Positions 1 to 5,458 of a stretch of 5,458 bases of DNA are shown here, in pieces. Numbering within the stretch: position 1 is the stretch's first letter; each line of letters starts with the position of its first letter. The DNA comes from an uncultured bacterium (lineage in GTDB: Bacteria; Actinomycetota; Aquicultoria; SKW223). The position numbers and the translations under genes were made by a program. The stretch covers positions 1 through 5,458 of the forward strand of contig CALIRS010000169.1 in NCBI GenBank assembly GCA_938042205.1, in the 5' to 3' direction. The notes under the pieces were generated by a model. It was not told the origin of the DNA. It worked only from the letters and a program-made list of their open reading frames with translations, and ran no database searches.

Positions 1-1143
1 TTTAGCTACATCCAGATCTTCAGGAATAGTCAGTGTATAGCGATGAGCAATTTCTAATAAATTTTGTTTAGAGCCTGATTCAAGTGCCTGTTTTAGTAAT
101 CGATATTCATCCGGAGAAAATTTTTCTCTGCCCGAATCAGGGATTGCCTCTGTTTCTCCTAAAATGACATCCTCTTGCAAAAAATTCTCCCCAAACAAGT
201 CGCTGGCGAACTTTGCTACGAGTGGTTTATCACTTTCTCCACCTGCAATCGTTGCACTTGTAGCAATGCATCTGAAGGGTCCCGTGCGACCGCCTTCTCT
301 AAGTCTTGTTTTTAATCGCCGAATGAGCATTCCCATTTCAATACCTTTAGATCCCCTGTACTGGTGGGCTTCATCTATTACAAGAAATGTCCACCACTGA
401 GCGCATCCATTATCAAAAAGAGGGCTATCATCTGGTCTAATAAGAAGATATTCCAGCATAGAGTAATTGGTTAGCAGGATATGGGGTGGATTTTGTCGCA
501 TTTCCTTGCGTAAGACAAGTTCACCCTGGAGTCGATTGTTGATGTGATCTCGTGCGTGGCGCTGTGAGTCATTTTCATCTTCAGGCGTTTCACCTATATA
601 TTGACCGAATGTGAATCTAAATTGTGAACCTGCTTCCTGAAGTCTCTTGCAAATCTCTCCAAGCCGTTCTCGCTGATCATTAGCCAGTGCATTCATTGGA
701 TACAGTATTAGAGCACGCACACCAGGTCCTAATTGCCTTGCTTGGAATTCCTTATATAGGTGAAGAAGAATTGGATATAGAAAAGCCTCTGTTTTTCCAC
801 TGGCTGTGCCTGTCGTAACAACTACATTATGTGACTCACCAAATACTTTCTGAATTGCTCTTTCCTGATGTAAGAAGAGATGCCTGTCACCTTGTAAAGC
901 TTTTAAGAATCCTTCATCTGGTGGATTGGGGAGTAGTTCTTTAAAGAGTTCCTTTGCTTTTTTCCCACGCTTGAAAACTGGGGTAGCCTCAAGATACGGA
1001 CCTTTCCTCAAGTGACCAAAGTCTAAAGCTTCCTGAAATGATCTTCGGAGATCCGGATCTTTAAAGTAGAAAGTTGTCTTGAGATAGCGCCTGTATCTCT
1101 CCTCAACTTGTTTAGATAATTCCACGGGATCAATCTGAGCCAT
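1..1143 (-). CDS. Superfamily 2 DEAH-box helicase, YprA/MrfA type, 3' part cut off by the window
   Basis: The frame is open from the ATG at 1141-1143 to the left edge (381 codons, no stop), so only the N-terminal half is present. Visible motifs are LHQERAIQKV at about 91-100 (DNA-end of the Q-like region), Walker A TGTASGKT at 111-118, motif Ia LYPMNALANDQ at 148-158, motif Ib-like LLTNYSMLEYLL at 223-234, DEAH at 257-260 (VIDEAHQYRG) and motif III ATSAT at 294-298. The TGTxSGKT and TNYSMLEYLL signatures are typical of the YprA/MrfA/Hrq1-like helicases, which usually carry a C-terminal DUF1998 metal-binding domain; that part would lie outside the window. The N-terminal lead of about 85 residues (DPVELS, LKTTFYF, KGPYLEATPVF) recurs, as I recall, in defence-associated members. 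The start is supported by AGGAAG eight bases upstream. The first 14 bases overlap the end of the upstream gene, so the two are co-transcribed and probably translationally coupled. Expected role: ATP-driven translocation or unwinding on nucleic acid. The helicase assignment is firm; a defence role is inference. Confidence 0.93.
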   Translation of the reverse strand, partial: MAQIDPVELSKQVEERYRRYLKTTFYFKDPDLRRSFQEALDFGHLRKGPYLEATPVFKRGKKAKELFKELLPNPPDEGFLKALQGDRHLFLHQERAIQKVFGESHNVVVTTGTASGKTEAFLYPILLHLYKEFQARQLGPGVRALILYPMNALANDQRERLGEICKRLQEAGSQFRFTFGQYIGETPEDENDSQRHARDHINNRLQGELVLRKEMRQNPPHILLTNYSMLEYLLIRPDDSPLFDNGCAQWWTFLVIDEAHQYRGSKGIEMGMLIRRLKTRLREGGRTGPFRCIATSATIAGGESDKPLVAKFASDLFGENFLQEDVILGETEAIPDSGREKFSPDEYRLLKQALESGSKQNLLEIAHRYTLTIPEDLDVAK

Positions 1144-3205
1144 GTCTATTACTTCCTATTATAGATTTTAGCTTTTCTATATTCCACGAATGTGATGATT
1201 TTCTTCTTTTATCATAAAGTATACGCAATCGTTTCACCTTATCCATAGTTAATCCTGCGCCTTCAATTTCCCTTCTACTAAAACCTTTACCCTGACGATG
1301 TTTTTTAAGGTGATATCTACCAGGACATTTGATAATTGCTTTAATTTTACTATATTTTTTATCTTCAAGAATGGAGTGTCCTACTGGTTGCGGTTTAAAT
1401 TCTACTGGTGGTAATTCAACGGGAATCTTAAGAACAGGAGCTTCGCAAGCACGTGTTTTTTCTGGCGAAACCCATATTTTCATTACACATTCCGCCTGCT
1501 TGTTTCCAATTTCCTCTGCATCGCAAAAATCTCGAAATGGGACCGCAATTTCCTTCTGTTCTACCCCCACATTATATTCTCTGTTTCTGTCGGGATTAAA
1601 TCCTACATGGATTTTATTTACCCATCTCTCACGAGGAAATTTTACCCAAAGTGCTTTATCAGTAATAGCAGTAAACTCTTCTCGAGATGAAGAGGAAATT
1701 TTGTCTGTCCAACTTTCAGAGACTGATTTGACACTACCGATATTCCACCATACTCTTTCTATTAAAACCGTGGCCTCAACACTAGCATTCCCGTCTCTAA
1801 AAATCCAATGACTCTCATCATAATCAGGTTTAGGTGGTATTGTTACAACTGTAAGGTTATCTTCCCGGTAAATTTTCAAATCAGGAAGCTTCTCTTTATC
1901 AGCCAATTCAACTTCGCAATTGGCTTGATGAAAGAATTGAACTGTAACATCATTATAACCATTCGATGTGGGTAAACATTCAGAGTTTTTTATTTGAATA
2001 TCTTTCAATCCAGCAACAAATCTAAAGTCCATACTCTCTACTAAATCACCGTTTTTATCATAAATACGAACAAAATACCAACCCCCCCGCCGGTTTGTTA
2101 ATTCATTAGGCATCCTCTGTTCCGCTACATCCTCTTGTGGAACAAATTGTGTCCGCCACCTGTTTCTACCACTTCCTTCTTCACCTAATACTATCGCTCC
2201 AACATTATTCCATACACTTTTATCATCCGCTTTAATACAGGGCGGTTCAATACCAAAAAGAGGTCCCATATCCTCAGAGTGATCAGATATTTCTTTCCCT
2301 ACCAGTTGAAAGCGAGAGCTTCCAGTCTTCAATTGGATTCGCTCACCCTTAGCATTAATAAATGCAATATCTGTATCCTTTTTCTGTCTTAGGACAAAAA
2401 AATGTGCTTTATATCCGTTTACTTGAACATTTTCTGGTACTACAGGAGCGGAGCCTGACGCCTTTTCGTCGCGTTGCCATTCTTCTGGAACAATTATTAG
2501 ATAGTAGCCGGTTGTCGGGTATTTGACCCGCCTCCCCAATCCATGCCAATCTTTTCGCATTTTGAAAACAAGATAATTCCTGCCTTCTTCGGTAACAGGG
2601 ATACGGATTTCTTTCTCTTGTTCCCCATTGTTCCAAGAAACTTTTACTTTACCCTCGAGGTATTTAAGATGGTAACGGGTATCATCGGAAGTATCCTGCT
2701 CAAGTAATTCATCATTTTGAGTTACTCGTGGCGATACAATCTCTTCAGGAACCTCTATGCAAACAATCCAGTTCCGATTTTTATTCCAACAAATGATTTC
2801 GGGCTTCAAATGGCGTGGTCTCTCCTCAGGAGATGTCTCACTTGAAGATCCCTGTTCTGTATTGCCTCTTGGTCTTCCCCCTCTTTTATTGGGTGGTGGC
2901 GTTTTCACTGGCTCCGGCCATTCTTCTTGTTCTTCCTGTTTGATCTCTTCTGATTCTACCTCTAATTCTTTCTCCTCAGGCTCCAATTGTTTTATATCTG
3001 CCTTCTCTTTGCTGTCTTTGGCTTCTTCTAATTCCCTAAGAGGATTTTCTTCTTGACATCTTTTCTTTTGCTCCTCTTGTGCCTTCTTTTCTTCTTCTTT
3101 CTTTAACTCGCACAGTCTCTTACGCTTATTAATAATAACTCTTGCAACAATCACTACCGATACAGCGAAAAGCACAATAAAAATTGATACAATAAAATCT
3201 ATCAT
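1130..3205 (-). CDS. Membrane-anchored charged-linker protein with beta-rich segments and C-terminal L13e-like segment
   Basis: This 691-residue protein belongs to no family I can name for its full length. Residues 4-25 form one hydrophobic segment (FIVSIFIVLFAVSVVIVARVII) followed by KRKR, which predicts an N-in or signal-anchor helix with the bulk probably cytoplasmic. Residues 31-100 are dominated by Glu, Lys and Gln (coiled coil or extended charged linker), followed to about 135 by a Pro/Gly/Ser-rich stretch. From about 135 to 600 the sequence alternates beta-type hydrophobic patterns with aromatic-Gly turns (IICWNKNRNWIVCIEVPEE 137-155, TGYYLIIVPEEW 232-243, GGWYFVRIYDKNGDLVES 374-391), suggesting several beta-sandwich modules. 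Residues about 632-684 resemble ribosomal protein L13e (GKGFS, AGL, YDKRR, HS.N...LK). The ATG at 3203-3205 has AAGGTG five bases upstream. It is the first gene of the operon and overlaps the helicase start by 14 bases. No nuclease or other catalytic motif is evident. A sensor, tether or scaffold for the helicase is inferred. Confidence 0.9.
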   Translation of the reverse strand: MIDFIVSIFIVLFAVSVVIVARVIINKRKRLCELKKEEEKKAQEEQKKRCQEENPLRELEEAKDSKEKADIKQLEPEEKELEVESEEIKQEEQEEWPEPVKTPPPNKRGGRPRGNTEQGSSSETSPEERPRHLKPEIICWNKNRNWIVCIEVPEEIVSPRVTQNDELLEQDTSDDTRYHLKYLEGKVKVSWNNGEQEKEIRIPVTEEGRNYLVFKMRKDWHGLGRRVKYPTTGYYLIIVPEEWQRDEKASGSAPVVPENVQVNGYKAHFFVLRQKKDTDIAFINAKGERIQLKTGSSRFQLVGKEISDHSEDMGPLFGIEPPCIKADDKSVWNNVGAIVLGEEGSGRNRWRTQFVPQEDVAEQRMPNELTNRRGGWYFVRIYDKNGDLVESMDFRFVAGLKDIQIKNSECLPTSNGYNDVTVQFFHQANCEVELADKEKLPDLKIYREDNLTVVTIPPKPDYDESHWIFRDGNASVEATVLIERVWWNIGSVKSVSESWTDKISSSSREEFTAITDKALWVKFPRERWVNKIHVGFNPDRNREYNVGVEQKEIAVPFRDFCDAEEIGNKQAECVMKIWVSPEKTRACEAPVLKIPVELPPVEFKPQPVGHSILEDKKYSKIKAIIKCPGRYHLKKHRQGKGFSRREIEGAGLTMDKVKRLRILYDKRRKSSHSWNIEKLKSIIGSNRHGSD

Positions 3206-3331
3206 ATCTTCACCTTCTTACTTCACCGTTTCGCCTAACATAATTCTTTACGCAATATTGCGTATATCCTAATTAAAATGCAAGTTTGATTGCGTAATAT
3301 TCCTAAAAACAAGATATTAAGAAGTTAAACA
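3206..3331 (-). promoter_or_regulatory. Operon promoter region with palindromic operator and half-site repeat
   Basis: This is the leader of the helicase operon. It holds a perfect 16-bp palindrome TACGCAATATTGCGTA at 3249-3264. A near copy of its right half and flank, ATTGCGTAATATTCCTAA, is at 3289-3306, matching ATTGCGTATATCCTAA at 3257-3272 with two bases inserted. The two half-sites start 32 bp apart, about three helical turns. This is the layout of a dimeric repressor site with a cooperating second site. On the minus strand a weak -35 TTGCAT (3278-3283) would place its -10 (AATATT, 18-bp spacing) inside the palindrome, so binding there would block transcription. A weak divergent promoter reads to the right: TTGCGT at 3290-3295, 17-bp spacer, GATATT at 3313-3318. 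The repeats are seen directly; the promoter hexamers and the regulator are inferred, and no regulator gene is in the window. Confidence 0.5.
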
Positions 3332-3448
3332 ATGAAAAGAGCAGATTTGGTAGATACATACATGAAATTTTTTCATTTGAAAAACTACTCTCCAGCAACC
3401 TAAAAAACTTATCCTAACCACTTTAATCTATTTCCTGACTATGTTGAA
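3332..3448 (+). pseudogene. Decayed 5' fragment of a tyrosine recombinase/integrase gene
   Basis: From the ATG at 3332 the plus strand encodes 23 codons ending FFHLKNYSPAT, then a TAA at 3401-3403. The same frame then continues KTYPNHFNLFPDYVE to 3448. Tyrosine recombinases begin with an alpha-helical core-binding domain whose first helices typically read like 'F...L.LKNYSPATIKTYL.HL..FL.YVE'. The fragment matches this pattern across the stop, with the stop standing where Ile is usual and Pro where Leu is usual at two places. This is what a nonsense mutation plus missense drift would leave. After 3448 the match ends, the frame reaches another TAA at 3485-3487, and the catalytic domain (R, HxxR, Y) is absent from the window. 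It is divergent from the helicase operon and shares its control region. It could be a remnant of an integron, phage or XerC/D-like integrase; the short length prevents a finer call. Confidence 0.55.
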
Positions 3449-3464
3449 ACCACTATGGTTTCAA
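3444..3464. repeat. Perfect 9-bp inverted repeat with 3-nt loop
   Basis: TTGAAACCA (3444-3452), loop CTA, TGGTTTCAA (3456-3464): a perfect hairpin. It sits at the point where similarity of the recombinase fragment stops and 61 bases beyond the stop codon of the DUF6884-like gene. No T-run follows directly on either strand (on the plus strand the nearest is about 15 bases on), so it is not a canonical intrinsic terminator. It may be a weak terminator, a protein site or a recombination scar. Confidence 0.5.
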
Positions 3465-3525
3465 ATGTGGATTCAAAATTTTTTTAAAACTTTTTTAACT
3501 TCACTGAAGAATCGAAAAATTTTCC

Positions 3526-3948
3526 CTACTCTGCAATGAAGCAAGCTCTCACTAGTAATTTAAGTTGTTTTTCAATTCTTAAACCAAACATAGAAATTCC
3601 ATAATTTTTGATGTGTGGAAGTAAAAATTTCCTGCAATTATTTTCAGTAAAAAATACAAAATCATCTTTGCCTAAATAAGAAACTTTTTGCAGTTGGTTT
3701 AATACAGAATTTAGCCACTCTTTGATTTCATCAGATGACATTTTGTTTAAGTTTTTATCATATGGTTCAATTTTTCTATTCAAGTCAAGCAAACCACATT
3801 CAGCAAAAAGAATGAAAATCTTATCAGGATTTAACGATTTTGCGCATTGTAAACTTTTTCGGAAAAGCGGGCTTACATACAAATCTTTTGCTTTGGATTT
3901 ATGATTAAGTTTTTTGCTGATGCACGAAATTAAAACAATCTTTGCCAA
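3526..3948 (-). CDS. DUF6884-like small protein (140 aa), TTG start
   Basis: The 140-residue product carries the pattern I know from the DUF6884 family: ISC at 7-9 followed by SKK, A20 and DLY at 22-24, SPLF at 26-29, ILFAECGLL at 46-54 (usually ILSAKYGLL), EPYDKNLNKM at 61-70, and a closing FGLRIEKQLKLL at 121-132. The length is normal for the family, whose biochemical function is not established to my knowledge. It is soluble, with no signal peptide or membrane segment. The start must be the TTG at 3946-3948: an in-frame TAA lies two codons upstream and the conserved ISC motif leaves no room for a later start. No Shine-Dalgarno is visible, but a perfect TATAAT lies 24 bases upstream. Base composition is clearly more AT-rich than in either neighbour, and long gaps flank it, so it looks like a separately acquired, singly transcribed gene rather than part of the helicase operon. 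Confidence 0.8.
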   Translation of the reverse strand: MAKIVLISCISKKLNHKSKAKDLYVSPLFRKSLQCAKSLNPDKIFILFAECGLLDLNRKIEPYDKNLNKMSSDEIKEWLNSVLNQLQKVSYLGKDDFVFFTENNCRKFLLPHIKNYGISMFGLRIEKQLKLLVRACFIAE

Positions 3949-3972
3949 ATATTACTGATAGAATTTAAGAAC

Positions 3973-3978
3973 ATTATA
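3973..3978 (-). promoter_or_regulatory. -10 box (TATAAT) for the DUF6884-like gene
   Basis: On the minus strand a perfect TATAAT (plus-strand attata) stands 24 bases before the TTG start, giving a predicted leader of roughly 17 bases without a ribosome binding site. No good -35 hexamer is found at 16-18 bp; an extended AT-rich element or activator could substitute. The same bases also resemble the end of the inverted-arm element upstream of the nuclease gene (GCAAACTTTATAA against GTAAACCGTTATAA), so the match could reflect that instead. Confidence 0.4.
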
Positions 3979-4087
3979 AAGTTTGCAAATAAGAAACTTC
4001 ACCCATCAAAATAAAAATGCCCTTCTCAATTGAATTAAACGTGATGCAAATAACCTGAAAGCTATTACAAATTCAAAAAAGTTGAGA

Positions 4088-4130
4088 CAACCGCCGCTAT
4101 CAACCAACACATTTTCCTTTGCGGCGGTTG
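4088..4130 (-). terminator. GC-rich inverted repeat, possible terminator of the nuclease gene
   Basis: CAACCGCCGC (4088-4097) and GCGGCGGTTG (4121-4130) form a perfect 10-bp stem with a 23-base loop. The GC content stands out from AT-rich surroundings. Read on the minus strand it lies 101 bases after the nuclease stop codon and is followed, seven bases on, by TTTTTT. That is compatible with rho-independent termination, though the loop is long and the T-run displaced. A recombination or protein-binding site is the alternative. Confidence 0.4.
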
Positions 4131-4230
4131 GCAAAGACCAAATCCGCAAGCAAAAGCATTGCGCTACATCTATAATTCCTTTTCAACTAATGGAGCATCG
4201 GTGTTTTGTTTGTTATAAACTGTTGCCCGC

Positions 4231-5163
4231 TCACTCTTCTATGCCAGTTACGGATTCAAGAGCCTTCTCAAAGAGCGGCAAGAAGGCATTGACCTTTGTC
4301 TTTGCTGGGTCAATCTTGTAGACTGCTTGCTTCCACTGATCTTCGTATCGATCCATTTTGAGACCATCGGGCTGGAACTTCTCTGCGACAGATTTTGGCA
4401 GTTTGAAAAAGAAAGCAAACGTTTTTGAGCTAACCCATTTGATACCAAAAGCGTTGAAGAAACCGTGCTTAAAGCCACAGTAGTGTTTGTTGAATTTCAT
4501 CTCAAGAGGCCATCCCTTGCTCTTTACGAGCTTCTCGGTTTCTTTGACGAAAGTTAGAAAGGCAGCAACACTTTGTTTGTTGTAGTAGCTCTCGTAGAAG
4601 GCACGGTCATAGGTTTCCAGACCACGAACGGTTCGGACTTTTTTAGGTTGTTCAGGTTCTAGTTTGTTGACAAGCAGAAATTGATTTGAACCCTCTGTCC
4701 AACGTTTTATCTCAATAAGGTCAACAGGATAAGTGATTGTATTTACGAGTTCGAGAGTTGAACGTTCGATTGATGGAGCGATGATGATGATTCTGACTTC
4801 ATAGTTGTCCCAATTGACAACCACGTCCTCTGGTTGTTTGGGAGCTTCGAGCCAGAGATTCTTGATGGAATCGGGATTTTTCTGTGCCCAGAAAGCATAT
4901 GCCAAAACTTGCGGGATAACGGAAGCATCGATGGTGAAATTTTTTATCTCGACAATACAAACATTGCCATCGCTATCAATTCCGACAATATCAGGGATGC
5001 CAGCCTTCTTGCCGCCACGAACCTGGCGCTTGAGCAGAAAGATGTCCTCAAGAATCTCCTTCGTCTCAAAGATAACCTTTTCGAACTCCTCCTCTGTTGT
5101 AAAAGGTGTCGAGACAAGGTTGAGTGTCTTCTTGCCCTGTTGCTTCCAGAATAGATTTGCCAT
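4231..5163 (-). CDS. PD-(D/E)XK nuclease of NucS/DUF91 type with extra C-terminal domain
   Basis: The 310-residue protein has a PD-(D/E)XK core near its N-terminus: Glu-rich helix at about 22-40, PD at 57-58 (GIPDIVGID), VEIK with E72 and K74, and QVLAYAFWAQ at 85-94, the Q..xY helix seen in NucS/DUF91 and RecB-like nucleases. All expected catalytic residues are present, so an active metal-dependent DNA endonuclease is likely. After a linker near 165-180 comes a second domain (about 185-290) with MKFNKHYCGFKHGFFNAFGIKW-like features and FAFFFKLPK, resembling the small domains (DUF5655-like in style) often attached to such nucleases; this part is a looser call. No signal or membrane segment. 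The ATG at 5161-5163 has a strong AAGGAGT eight bases upstream. It stands alone, with 282 bases before the next gene and an inverted-arm element just upstream. Role inferred: restriction-like defence or DNA repair. Confidence 0.82.
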   Translation of the reverse strand: MANLFWKQQGKKTLNLVSTPFTTEEEFEKVIFETKEILEDIFLLKRQVRGGKKAGIPDIVGIDSDGNVCIVEIKNFTIDASVIPQVLAYAFWAQKNPDSIKNLWLEAPKQPEDVVVNWDNYEVRIIIIAPSIERSTLELVNTITYPVDLIEIKRWTEGSNQFLLVNKLEPEQPKKVRTVRGLETYDRAFYESYYNKQSVAAFLTFVKETEKLVKSKGWPLEMKFNKHYCGFKHGFFNAFGIKWVSSKTFAFFFKLPKSVAEKFQPDGLKMDRYEDQWKQAVYKIDPAKTKVNAFLPLFEKALESVTGIEE

Positions 5164-5194
5164 TAGAATAACTCCTTCATTTGTGCTGACAATT

Positions 5195-5348
5195 GCTTAT
5201 AACGGTTTACAGCTAGGTGTAGTGGCGGATATTTAGCATTCCGATAGCTTATAGGGATTCAATCGAAGAAATGCACTTGAGATTACCATAAAACTGTCAT
5301 TCGAAGCACTTCACCCGCCATTGAGCTAAACGCCTGCTAGCACCTAGC
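5195..5348. repeat. Long imperfect inverted repeat, integron attC-like
   Basis: Two arms about 86 bases apart pair with each other. TGGCGG (5223-5228) pairs with CCGCCA (5315-5320); GTTTACAGCT (5205-5214) pairs with AGCTAAAC (5324-5331) with two bases left out; GCTAGGTG (5212-5219) can alternatively pair with CACCTAGC (5341-5348). One arm ends in the GTTATAAGC-like sequence (minus strand, 5203-5195). Unpaired bases in one arm, a variable middle, and placement 10 bases after one stop codon and directly before the next gene's ribosome binding site are what integron attC sites show. I recall similar intergenic units (aacggttt...gtggcgga...cccgcca) from Bacteroidota-type genomes. The classic GTTRRRY core is not matched exactly, so a non-integron intergenic repeat family is possible. 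Confidence 0.45.
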
Positions 5349-5357
5349 CTTCTTTCT

Positions 5358-5458
5358 TTAAGTCCAAATATTTTCGTAGATGTTTGCATAGACATCAACT
5401 TCTGTAACTTCAAAAAATACGCGTTCTAAAAAGAATTTTTTGCCTTCGTCAGACCCGT
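5358..5458 (-). CDS. C-terminal end of an unidentified gene, 5' part beyond the window
   Basis: An open minus-strand frame enters from the right edge and ends in TAA at 5358-5360 after 32 sense codons. The visible peptide includes SDEGKKFFLERVF, then FEVTEVDVYANIYENIWT. Its amphipathic, charge-balanced pattern looks like real protein, and the other two minus-strand frames contain stops early. It is too short to assign to a family. The stop lies about 10 bases before the inverted-arm element, as expected for the preceding gene in a cassette-like array. Confidence 0.55.
   Translation of the reverse strand, partial: GSDEGKKFFLERVFFEVTEVDVYANIYENIWT

Noticed and set aside
164..400. Plus-strand open frame of 78 codons
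   Set aside because: Antisense to the helicase region that encodes the DEAH and ATSAT motifs; the helicase reading is clearly the real one.
1329..1811. Plus-strand open frame of 160 codons
   Set aside because: It lies antisense inside the 691-residue gene, starts without a ribosome binding site, and its Ser/Phe/Leu-rich product is what the opposite strand of a Glu/Lys-rich gene gives.
2757..3056. Plus-strand open frame of 99 codons rich in Ser and Phe
   Set aside because: Antisense to the Glu/Lys-rich linker (GAA/GAG codons read as TTC/CTC), so the openness is a composition effect.
3444..3464. CRISPR repeat (contains TTGAAAC/GTTTCAA as in some CRISPR repeats)
   Set aside because: Only one copy, no spacing pattern, no cas gene in the window.
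3206..3525. tRNA or structured RNA gene in the gap
   Set aside because: No cloverleaf, GTTCGA-like T-loop or riboswitch-like conserved core was seen; the gap is explained by the control region and the recombinase remnant.
4805..5236. Plus-strand open frames of 143 and 106 codons
   Set aside because: Antisense to the nuclease core with its PD and ExK residues and extending into the inverted-arm element; no independent start signal.

Overview
The window looks like an accessory or defence-type island from a prokaryote of moderate to low G+C. All intact coding sequence is on the minus strand. The organism cannot be named from this sequence. Good Shine-Dalgarno sites precede three genes. Integron-cassette-like inverted arms and an SD-less TTG start would suit a bacterium of the Bacteroidota/FCB type, but that is inference. 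The L13e-like protein domain is better known from archaea and eukaryotes, so an archaeal or unusual bacterial host is not excluded.

Left half (1-3205): a tight two-gene operon read right to left. The first gene encodes a 691-residue protein with one N-terminal membrane helix, a long Glu/Lys-rich linker, several beta-rich segments and a C-terminal segment resembling ribosomal protein L13e. Its last 14 bases overlap the start of a large superfamily 2 helicase of the YprA/MrfA (DUF1998-associated) type. The helicase runs off the left edge, leaving 381 residues. Helicases of this type recur in anti-phage loci such as DISARM. The pair is the best candidate here for an undescribed system: a membrane-tethered, possibly RNA- or ribosome-sensing partner for a DNA/RNA translocase.

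Middle (3206-3525): the operon promoter region. It holds a perfect 16-bp palindrome plus a near-direct repeat of its half-site. On the plus strand, divergent from the operon, there is a decayed 5' fragment of a tyrosine recombinase gene, interrupted by a stop codon. A perfect 9-bp hairpin lies at the fragment's end.

Right half (3526-5458): three independent minus-strand genes with large gaps, unlike the operon. They are an AT-rich DUF6884-like protein of 140 residues, a 310-residue PD-(D/E)XK nuclease of NucS/DUF91 character with an extra C-terminal domain, and the last 33 codons (including the stop) of a gene entering from the right edge. Between the last two lies a long imperfect inverted repeat. 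It starts just after one stop codon and ends just before the next ribosome binding site, which is the layout of an integron-type gene cassette array. The recombinase remnant plausibly marks the junction between the helicase operon and this cassette-like region.
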